Positions 1 through 8,376 of a DNA stretch of 64,000 bases are shown piece after piece. Position 1 is the first letter of the stretch, and each line of letters starts with the position of its first letter. The notes beneath the pieces are model-generated. The model ran no database searches. It had not been told where the DNA came from and worked only from the letters and a program-made list of their open reading frames with translations. Source of the stretch: Enhygromyxa salina. Lineage in GTDB: Bacteria > Myxococcota_A > Polyangia > Nannocystales > Nannocystaceae. A program made the position numbers and the translations under genes. The stretch is from the NCBI RefSeq assembly GCF_000737335.2, contig NZ_JMCC02000062.1, positions 12,513 through 76,512 on the forward strand. The letters run 5' to 3'.

Positions 1-155
1 CCTTGCTCGTACTCGTCGCGCTCGCGCACGTCGACCAGCACCGGGGGCGCGCTGCTCCCCTTGGGATCATCGAGTACGCGGGCTTTGGTGTCCTCGGCCG
101 AGACTTCGTGGATACCTTGTTTGACCTGGGACAGGACTTCGTTGAACGTCGCCAT
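1..155 (-). CDS. Rhodanese-like domain protein, N-terminal part (cut by window edge)
   Basis: Only the first 51 or so codons lie in the window. The start is an ATG on the minus strand (CAT at 153-155), and the reading frame stays open to position 1. The segment VLVDVREREEYEQ-like (read here as VLVDVRERDEYEQ) matches the start of a rhodanese homology domain, where an Asp-Val-Arg triad precedes the first helix. The catalytic Cys loop would lie off the window, so sulfurtransferase activity cannot be judged. Other proteins carrying this domain, such as rhodanese fused to other enzymes, are possible. Confidence 0.7.
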   Translation of the reverse strand, partial: MATFNEVLSQVKQGIHEVSAEDTKARVLDDPKGSSAPPVLVDVRERDEYEQ

Positions 156-302
156 TGATTTACCTGTTCTTCGTGGGGTTGTTTGACCCGACGATTTTGC
201 TGATTAGAGCATGCCAGGTGCCTGCCAGACTCTGACCGAACTGGTCCAGGTCGTCAACGATGACATTGTACGGGTCATTTACCGTAAAATAGCTCGCCGC
301 CT

Positions 303-414
303 GGTGCCCGCAGGTGGGCGAGTCGTCCCCGCCCGAGCTGATGGCCGTTCGCTGCTCGGTGAACCGTTGCACGCAGGTGTCCGCAAGCGGGCGAGAAGTC
401 TTCGCCCGAGCTGA
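303..414. repeat. Two diverged copies of a palindromic intergenic motif
   Basis: Two related segments lie 3' of the Zn-ribbon gene, at 304-341 and 378-414. Both have the form (c)ccgca-ag/gt-gggcgag followed after a few bases by cgcccgagctga, so GGGCGAG can pair with CGCCC. They agree at roughly three quarters of positions. A related string, cgcccgagctga, ends the hairpin at 23101-23137. These may be terminators for the minus-strand gene or members of a dispersed repeat. The rest of 156-433 shows no gene. Confidence 0.35.
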
Positions 415-433
415 ACGCAGCTGGCGTCCGCGC

Positions 434-859
434 CTACAGGCGCTTCGCGTGGAGCAGCACCTTCAGGCCCTCCGAGAAGTTGACGCGGATCTTGCTGTCC
501 TCGACGCCACACACGACGCCGGGTCCAAACTTCTTGTGCTGGATTTGATCGCCAAGGCTGAAGCGCTCGCTGATCCCATAGTCGCGCGTGGGCTTGTTGG
601 GATCGAGCACGATGCCCGCGCTCGCGGTTGGCTTGGCACGGGCGCGCGTAGCCTTGGGACCCGCGCTCTCGACCTTGCGTCGCGTGGGGTTGAGGTTGGC
701 GTCGGGAGCGTCACCGGTTGGCTTGAAGCGGTGCTGCTTGTTGCACTGCTTGCACTGCACCTTGGTGATCTTGTCGCCGATCTTCGCGACGACGACGTGC
801 CACACGTCGCCGCACGGATTGCACATCGCTTCGATGTCAGAGCCAACTTCAAAGGCCAT
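434..859 (-). CDS. Small Zn-ribbon / tudor-like protein of unknown function
   Basis: This 141-aa protein begins MAFEVGSDIEAMC and has a CNPC pair near residue 13 and a CKQC pair near residue 36, the spacing of a four-Cys zinc ribbon. A basic, Pro/Thr/Ala-rich linker of about 50 residues follows. The last 45 residues (GDQIQHKKFGPGVVCGVED...) resemble the small beta-barrel at the C terminus of UvrD-type helicases and CarD/CdnL-like proteins, which has the pattern H-x-x-FG-x-G-x-V. Such modules bind nucleic acid or RNA polymerase. I infer a nucleic-acid or transcription-linked role but cannot name the family. It is transcribed away from the radical-SAM-like gene upstream. Confidence 0.7.
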   Translation of the reverse strand: MAFEVGSDIEAMCNPCGDVWHVVVAKIGDKITKVQCKQCNKQHRFKPTGDAPDANLNPTRRKVESAGPKATRARAKPTASAGIVLDPNKPTRDYGISERFSLGDQIQHKKFGPGVVCGVEDSKIRVNFSEGLKVLLHAKRL

Positions 860-927
860 CGCGGGGCGAGTGTAGTCGTTAACGGCCGGCCGTCACCCCA
901 CCGCGCCGACTCTCTTCGTACCCGCCT

Positions 928-1833
928 TCAGCGCAGCTCGATGCCGGCGAACAGATCCCGGCCCATGACCGACTCGTAGCCAGCCGCGTAGCCGTTGGCC
1001 GTGGGCCGTGACACCACCAGCTCACAGTGCGAGCGGCACCCACAGCTGGGGAGCTCGAGGCCCAACTCCGCGACGATGCGCTCGAGCGCGTGCGCGAACA
1101 CCTGCGCCCGGCGAGAGCGGAGCTTGTACACGGAGGCTTCAGCCGGGACGGGCACGCTGCCCAGCAGGATCATCGCGTCAACGGCGTAAGCCCGGCCGAG
1201 CTCGAGCAAGCCCGCGATGGTGAGCTCGCGCTGGCACGACACGAGGTTGCGCAGCTGCTGGGTGTGAAGCTGACCCACGACCACCACCACGTTGCGCACG
1301 TCCGCGGCTTCCACGTTGCGGACCAGCGGCATGAAGCCGTTGGGTTGGTCGTGGATGCCCGGCATCACCGGGCCGATCCGCGCGACGATCGGGAGCTCGA
1401 GGGTCTCGATGTGCTGGGCCTGAAGCAGCAGGGCCACCGCCGGATCGGCTTGCTCACCAAGCAGGGCGCGCTGCACCTCTGGCTTGTGGTGGGCGACCTC
1501 GAGCTCGACCACGACGCCAGCGCCGAGATCTTGGGCCTCTGTCAGGGCTGCGACGACCCGCTTGGGCATGACGACCCGGGTTCGGACGACGACCCGGCGG
1601 CCGCGCACGGCCAGCCACCCGATTGCATGGGCGATCCAGCTGGCATCTTCGCGGGACCGCATCAACAAACTGACAACGGGGACCCTCGAGCCGCGCGACT
1701 CACGCTCAGCGAGCAACTCGGACAGCATGGGCTCGAGCTGACCCCGCTCGAAGTGGTCCGCGAGGCCCCAAATGGCCAAATGCTCACCATCGCAGGCTCG
1801 TTCGACGGTTTTTGCGTGGCGTGGGGAACTCAT
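928..1833 (-). CDS. Radical-SAM-like barrel protein lacking the Fe-S cluster motif
   Basis: This 301-aa protein starts at an ATG (CAT at 1831-1833). The stretch from about residue 80 to 185 looks like the later strands of a SplB / Rv2578c-type radical SAM barrel: a 'VELEVAHHKPEVQRALLG' segment where those enzymes have the 'D..LEP..P....R' strand, then IVARIGPVMPGIHD, which closely matches the 'GV.V.PVIPG.ND' strand of that family. No CxxxCxxC motif exists anywhere. The only Cys cluster is CGCRSHC near residue 266. So either the homology is to the barrel only, or this is a degenerate member without radical chemistry. The function is unknown. It is divergent from pcnB, with 138 bp between the starts. 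Confidence 0.5.
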   Translation of the reverse strand: MSSPRHAKTVERACDGEHLAIWGLADHFERGQLEPMLSELLAERESRGSRVPVVSLLMRSREDASWIAHAIGWLAVRGRRVVVRTRVVMPKRVVAALTEAQDLGAGVVVELEVAHHKPEVQRALLGEQADPAVALLLQAQHIETLELPIVARIGPVMPGIHDQPNGFMPLVRNVEAADVRNVVVVVGQLHTQQLRNLVSCQRELTIAGLLELGRAYAVDAMILLGSVPVPAEASVYKLRSRRAQVFAHALERIVAELGLELPSCGCRSHCELVVSRPTANGYAAGYESVMGRDLFAGIELR

Positions 1834-1852
1834 GACCAGTCCTGATAAGTTG

Positions 1853-1858
1853 TATAGT
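1853..1858 (+). promoter_or_regulatory. Possible -10 element (TATAGT) upstream of pcnB
   Basis: TATAGT occurs in the short gap between the divergent radical-SAM-like gene and pcnB. No convincing -35 box is seen 16-18 bp upstream. This is a candidate only. Confidence 0.2.
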
Positions 1859-1971
1859 GTGATGCTGGGGTCCGCGCCAGGCCTCTTGGATCACCTGATC
1901 TGTCTCAGACAACGCGCTACCAGCTTCCCTGGGCCAAATACGGTCGAAAGGACAGCCACCGCGGATGGCGC

Positions 1972-3495
1972 ATGCTCTGGCCCCACCTGCTGCCCACTCT
2001 CAAAGCCCCGCGCATCGCGCTGGCCCGTGCCTCTAAAAGTCTGGTCCCGCCTGTGCTAGACGACGGCCAAGCCGTGACTAGCGACAATTTAAGCTCAGAG
2101 CCCGACGACACACCGGGCGAGCACACCGCCGGCAAGAACCACCCGCTGCCGCTGGCAGACATCGACACCGAAGCCCTCAAGGTCGTCCGCAAGCTGCTCG
2201 CGGCCAACCATGAGGCCTATCTGGTCGGGGGGTGTGTTCGGGATCTCTACCTCAACCGCAAACCCAAGGACTTCGACGTCGCGACGAGCGCCCGGCCGGA
2301 GCAGATCCGCCGCGTGTTTCGCAACAGTCGGATCATCGGTCGGCGGTTCAAGCTCGCGCATGTGTTCTTTGGATCGAAGATCATCGAGACCGCGACGTTT
2401 CGCTCGGTCCCGAACGAAGACGCGCCCAACGAGGGCGAGTCCGATGACGACGACCTGCTGATCACCCACGACAACGAGTGGGGCAACATCGAGCAGGACG
2501 CTCGGCGGCGCGACTTCACGATCAACGGGCTGTTCTACGACATCGAGCACGAGGAGATCGTCGACTTCGTCGATGGCGTGGCCGATCTCGATCGCGGTGT
2601 GGTCCGCACGATCGGCGACCCCGAGGTCCGTTTTCGTGAGGATCCCGTGCGGATGATCCGGGCGATCAAGTTCGCCGCGCGTCTGGACTTCACGATCGAG
2701 TCGGACTCGTGGGCGGCCCTGCTCGCCTGCGCCCCCGACATCGCCCGCTGCTCGCGGGCCCGCCTGGTCGAGGAGCTCTACAAGCTGCTCCGCGGCGGCG
2801 CGGCCAAGCGCGCGTTCGAGCTGATGCTCGAGGCCAACCTGTTTCAACACATCTGGCCGGCCTACATGGAGCTCTATGACGACGTCGGCGGGCTTCGTCG
2901 TCCCAGCCGCGCGCAGCCCTCGGATCAGCCGGGCTCGTTGTTTTGGCGCTACCTCGGCGCGCTCGATGACTACGTGATCGAGACCGGCCACGTGCCCAGC
3001 AACGGGGTGATCCAAGCGATCTTGTTCGCGCCCCTGCTCGATCAGCTGCTGCTCGAGGCCAACCGGGCCGAGCTCGACGTCCGCGTTGACGACCTGATGA
3101 CCCCGCCCTGCGGCGCGCTGGGTGTGGCCCGCCGCGATCGCGAGCTCGCGCGGCAGATCTTCATGGCCCACCGCCGGATGATCCAGCCCAGCCGCAAGCG
3201 CGGGCGCAAGGCGTCGCTGGTCCAGCGCCAGTATTTTCACGACGCCTTGTTGTTCTTGGGCTTCTCGGTTGAAGCGCGGGACCTCGACGGCAGCGCCTTG
3301 GATCAGTGGCGCGCGCTCGCGGTCGTGCACAACAGCAAGGCCGACGGGCCCGACGATGACGGCGGCGGTGGCGATCGCGGCGGGTCTGGCGGGCAGCGCA
3401 AGCGCAAGCGCAGCCGTCGGCGAGGCAAGTCCAAGTCCGGTCCGCGATCGGGTGGTGGCCGGACCGGCGCGTCGCGCTCGGCGAGCGAGAGCTGA
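1972..3495 (+). CDS. pcnB: Poly(A) polymerase I / CCA-adding family nucleotidyltransferase
   Basis: The protein is up to 507 aa. The class II nucleotidyltransferase signature is clear: AYLVGGCVRDLYL followed by KPKDFDVATSARP, with the DFDVAT catalytic carboxylates, then the RRF/IIGRRFKLAHV strand typical of PcnB. RRRDFTINGLFYD and EDPVRMIRAIKFAARL are the conserved head-neck motifs. PcnB adds A-tails to RNA 3' ends and promotes decay. A Gly/Arg/Lys-rich basic tail (about 50 residues, with RKRKRSRRRGKSK) is likely RNA-binding. The ATG at 1972 is used here. An in-frame GTG at 2074 would remove 34 poorly conserved residues and is plausible. The methyltransferase gene follows two bases after the stop, so the two are probably cotranscribed. 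Confidence 0.9.
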   Translation: MLWPHLLPTLKAPRIALARASKSLVPPVLDDGQAVTSDNLSSEPDDTPGEHTAGKNHPLPLADIDTEALKVVRKLLAANHEAYLVGGCVRDLYLNRKPKDFDVATSARPEQIRRVFRNSRIIGRRFKLAHVFFGSKIIETATFRSVPNEDAPNEGESDDDDLLITHDNEWGNIEQDARRRDFTINGLFYDIEHEEIVDFVDGVADLDRGVVRTIGDPEVRFREDPVRMIRAIKFAARLDFTIESDSWAALLACAPDIARCSRARLVEELYKLLRGGAAKRAFELMLEANLFQHIWPAYMELYDDVGGLRRPSRAQPSDQPGSLFWRYLGALDDYVIETGHVPSNGVIQAILFAPLLDQLLLEANRAELDVRVDDLMTPPCGALGVARRDRELARQIFMAHRRMIQPSRKRGRKASLVQRQYFHDALLFLGFSVEARDLDGSALDQWRALAVVHNSKADGPDDDGGGGDRGGSGGQRKRKRSRRRGKSKSGPRSGGGRTGASRSASES

Positions 3496-3497
3496 GC

Positions 3498-4388
3498 GTG
3501 GGCCGGCGCGACGAGCAGCGAGCCAAGGGCAAACAAGCACGGGCCGAGCAGCTCGCACAGGAGCTCGCGCGCGGAACGACGGAGCACTACGTCGATCCGC
3601 TGCTCTACGATCTCGAGTACGCGGATCAGCACGACGACGTCGATTGGTACGGGGCGCTGGCCGATGAGCGCGGCGTTGGCAAGACGATCCTCGAGCTCGG
3701 GGCTGGCAGCGGGCGGATCTCGATCCCGCTCGCGGACGCCGGCCATCACCTGCTCGCGCTCGATCGCATGCAGCCCATGCTCGATCACTTGTTCACCAAG
3801 CTCGACCGGCTAGCGAAGGTGGGCGAGCCGGTGTCGGGCACGATCGAGCCGCTGCTGGCCGATATGACCCAGATTCCGCTCGCGGACCACAGCGTGGGCT
3901 TGGTGATCGCGCCGTTCAACTGCTTGATGCATCTGTACACGTGGCGGGAGCTGCTCGCGTGCTTCCGTGAGGTCTACCGCGTGCTCGAGCCCGGCGGGTC
4001 GTTTGGCTTTGACGTGCTGCTGCCGGATCTGGACTGGCTGCGCTGGGACCCCCACGAGCGCCACGCGGTCACCCGCTTCGAGCACCCCCGGACCGGCGCG
4101 CAGATGATCTACTCGACCAACCACGAGTACGATCCCGACACCCAGATCTGCGATGTGCGGATCTACTACGACGACTACGACTTGGAGTGGGACGGCCTGC
4201 GGCCCGGCGTGAAGCCGGTGTCGATCGTGCACCTCGCCCATCGGCAGATCTTCCCGGAGGAGGCGCGCGCGCTGCTTGGGGTGGCCGGGTTCGAGATCGA
4301 GAGCCACACCGGGGACTTCTTGGATCTCTCGCTGTCGAGCGACGTCGAGGTTCAGGTGTTCGTGTGTACCAAGCCCACGAAGCCGTGA
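3498..4388 (+). CDS. Class I SAM-dependent methyltransferase
   Basis: This 296-aa protein opens with a GTG two bases after the pcnB stop. Motif I is ILELGAGSGRISIPLADAG (near residue 58), the Gly-rich SAM-binding loop. An acidic residue ends strand 2 (ALDRMQPML), and a 'YRVLEPGGSFGFDVL' post-motif III segment follows near residue 160, as in Methyltransf_25/11 proteins. The C-terminal half (NHEYDPDTQICDVRIYYDDYDLEWDG) resembles SAM methyltransferases with a beta-sheet cap over the active site. The substrate is unknown. Placement directly after pcnB suggests translational coupling but does not prove an RNA substrate. Confidence 0.85.
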   Translation: MGRRDEQRAKGKQARAEQLAQELARGTTEHYVDPLLYDLEYADQHDDVDWYGALADERGVGKTILELGAGSGRISIPLADAGHHLLALDRMQPMLDHLFTKLDRLAKVGEPVSGTIEPLLADMTQIPLADHSVGLVIAPFNCLMHLYTWRELLACFREVYRVLEPGGSFGFDVLLPDLDWLRWDPHERHAVTRFEHPRTGAQMIYSTNHEYDPDTQICDVRIYYDDYDLEWDGLRPGVKPVSIVHLAHRQIFPEEARALLGVAGFEIESHTGDFLDLSLSSDVEVQVFVCTKPTKP

Positions 4389-4531
4389 CCGTCGCGGGGG
4401 CGCGGCGATGCGAAACAGCACGCGAGCGACCCGGATGCGGGCGAGATCGATCCCAACCGGCGCGCGCGACGATCCTGCGCTAGCCTGGCCCGGTGCCAGA
4501 TAGCCTGCCCCGCACGAGCACCCGAGCAGAG

Positions 4532-6700
4532 ATGGTGAGCCCGCGACGCGGCTGGGCCGGCCGGCCACGTCTAACCAAGCTGTGCGGGTTTGCGCTGGTG
4601 TGCGGGGTTGCGCTGGTCGGCGCGCCCGCGCAGTCCGACACCCTCGAGGCAGATCCAGACGCGGGCTACGTCCCGATCGACGAGCTCTCGTACGAGACGA
4701 TCATTCGCCCAGGCTCCGGCTACGAGGCCGAGCTCGCGATCCGCATCGCCCTCAACAACACCAGCGTCAACGTCCAAGACATGGTCCTCGCGCTGGGCGT
4801 GCCGCGCGGCAGCGAGCTGACGGGGATCTCGATCTCCGCGGGCGGCGACTGGATCGAGGGTGAGGTCAGCAAGGTCGCCAAGGCGGCCAACGGGCCAGGC
4901 GTTGGTCGCCGGGATCCCGGGTCGGTGTTTGCCCACGAGCTCGAGTCGGCGGGTCCAGGCGAGCTCCCCGGCGTCGAGATCGTGGCGTTTGGTCTGGACC
5001 CGAAGGCGACCACCCAGATCGAGCTGCGCCTGCGCGTGCTCCCGTTGCTGCGCGGGGATCGGTGGCAGCTCGAGCTGCCGCGCCGCAACCTCGAGCTGCC
5101 CAACCTCAGCGATCAGCGTCGCGTGATCGTGCAGAACCTGGGCAAGGACGAGAACTTTTATGTCGACGGCAGCTCCAGCGCGGGCACGCCCTACATGGTC
5201 ACGCGCTCGGAGGACGCGATCGTGGTCGAGTGGCCCGCGCAGATCCGCAACAACACGGCGCAGCTCGACGGCAGCTACGAGGTCTCGCGCGACGCCGACG
5301 GCCAAGGTGGGCGGCTGCGCGTGGCCCTGCGCCTGGGTCCGAGCAAGGCGATCGCGCCGGATCACGTGGTGCTGGTGGTCGATCGCTCGCAGTCGAGCTC
5401 GACCACGCTTCCGCGCGACAGCAGCCGGGTGTTCTCGCAGCTGCTCGAGACCCTGCCTGCGTCGACAACCTTTGACGCGGTCACGTTTGCCCGCGAGGCG
5501 GAGCGCTTGATCGATCCCAAGTTCTTCGTCGACGGCAAGGCCCCGCGGGCCGACAACGAGCAGGCGCGGGCAGAGCTCTCGCGCGCGTTGGGGGTCACGG
5601 TCGCGGGCCAGGGCACGGATCTGCGCGCGGCCATGCAGCTCGCGGGTGAGCAGCTCGCGGCGCGGGGGGCCAAGCGTCCGCTGATCTTGGTGGTGACCGA
5701 CGGCATGCTGCCGCCAAGCGTCAGCGCCGATCAGATCACCCACGCGCTCGACGGCTCGCTGGGCAAGGCCAAGCGCCCGGAGATCCTGTTTGTCGTCGAT
5801 GATCCGCTGCTCAACATGCGCGGGCTCCCGGCCGACCACGCGATCGCAAACCTGGCCGCGGGGCTCGGCGCCAGGATCTCGCTCGAGACCCTGGCCAACC
5901 TTGGGCCTGCGCAGGTCAACGAGCTGTTGGCGGCGCCCAAGGTGCTCGGCAATTTGTCGTTGTCGCTGCCCGATACCGTTGTGCTCGACGAGCCGCTGCC
6001 CAGCGGCCTCGTCGCGGGTGACTTCGTGGTGCTCGAGGGCAGCTACGGCGGGCGCGCGCCGTCCAAGATCACCGTGCGCGGGCGCTTTGGTGCGGCCAAG
6101 GTGTCGACCAGCTTCAAGCTCGCCAAGCGTGCGCCCCGGCCCGAGGCGATCGCGACGGCGCTGCGTGAGGGTGATCGGCCCCGCGCCGTGCAAGAGGGCC
6201 TGGTGCTGCCAGACTGGTACACGCCCAGCATGCGCCGGACCACGACCATGAACGTCACGCAGGCGGGCCGGGTTGGCTGGGTCGCAACCGGGCAGCTCGA
6301 CTCGGCGATCATCGAGCGACAGCTGCGGACCCGCGTGCTGCCGCGTGCGCGCGCCTGCTACAACCAAGCGCTGACCCGCAACCAGATCCTGGATGGTCGC
6401 GTGGAGCTGCGCATGGAGGTTGGCAAGGGCGAGGTCATGATGGCGGGGCTGACCAAGTCGGCGCTCAGCCACGCCGACGACAAATTGCTCGCGTGCCTCG
6501 AGGGCGCGGCCTGGGCCATGGACGTACCGGCCGGCAACTTGGACACGCAGGTCTATGTGATCAACTACCCGCTCGAGTTCGTGCCGCCCAAGGGCGGTCA
6601 GCCGCCTCGCGCGGGAGAGAGCCGTGACCCCATGCTCGAGCGCTTGGTTCGTAGCGCGGATGTGTTGTCGGACTATCAGAACACCCACGGGCGCGACTGA
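4532..6700 (+). CDS. Secreted VIT/VWA protein with AgmX/PglI-type C-terminal domain
   Basis: I start the protein at the ATG at 4532, giving 722 aa, because it yields a good signal peptide (RRGWAGRPRLTKLCGFALVC followed by a hydrophobic core and APAQS). An upstream GTG at 4493 is also in frame. Residues ~50-200 are a VIT-like beta domain. Residues ~278-440 are a von Willebrand A domain whose MIDAS motif DRSQS is intact. Residues ~596-676 (ARACYNQAL...LDGRVELRMEVGKGEV...LLACLEGAAWAMDVP) match the AgmX/PglI C-terminal module seen in myxobacterial gliding/adventurous-motility proteins, a TonB-C-like fold. It is probably a cell-envelope or periplasmic protein. A second VIT-VWA protein is encoded at 45.4-49.7 kb. 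Confidence 0.85.
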   Translation: MVSPRRGWAGRPRLTKLCGFALVCGVALVGAPAQSDTLEADPDAGYVPIDELSYETIIRPGSGYEAELAIRIALNNTSVNVQDMVLALGVPRGSELTGISISAGGDWIEGEVSKVAKAANGPGVGRRDPGSVFAHELESAGPGELPGVEIVAFGLDPKATTQIELRLRVLPLLRGDRWQLELPRRNLELPNLSDQRRVIVQNLGKDENFYVDGSSSAGTPYMVTRSEDAIVVEWPAQIRNNTAQLDGSYEVSRDADGQGGRLRVALRLGPSKAIAPDHVVLVVDRSQSSSTTLPRDSSRVFSQLLETLPASTTFDAVTFAREAERLIDPKFFVDGKAPRADNEQARAELSRALGVTVAGQGTDLRAAMQLAGEQLAARGAKRPLILVVTDGMLPPSVSADQITHALDGSLGKAKRPEILFVVDDPLLNMRGLPADHAIANLAAGLGARISLETLANLGPAQVNELLAAPKVLGNLSLSLPDTVVLDEPLPSGLVAGDFVVLEGSYGGRAPSKITVRGRFGAAKVSTSFKLAKRAPRPEAIATALREGDRPRAVQEGLVLPDWYTPSMRRTTTMNVTQAGRVGWVATGQLDSAIIERQLRTRVLPRARACYNQALTRNQILDGRVELRMEVGKGEVMMAGLTKSALSHADDKLLACLEGAAWAMDVPAGNLDTQVYVINYPLEFVPPKGGQPPRAGESRDPMLERLVRSADVLSDYQNTHGRD

Positions 6701-6719
6701 GCCGCAGACACAGCGGGCG

Positions 6720-8327
<1,608 letters not shown>

Positions 8328-8376
8328 GTGATGCAATGAGGCGCGAACTTGGCGAGCGTGTCAATTGGTGTGGCGC

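Noticed and set aside
2095..3558. Antisense frame opposite pcnB
   Set aside because: Shadow; the sense strand encodes all pcnB motifs.
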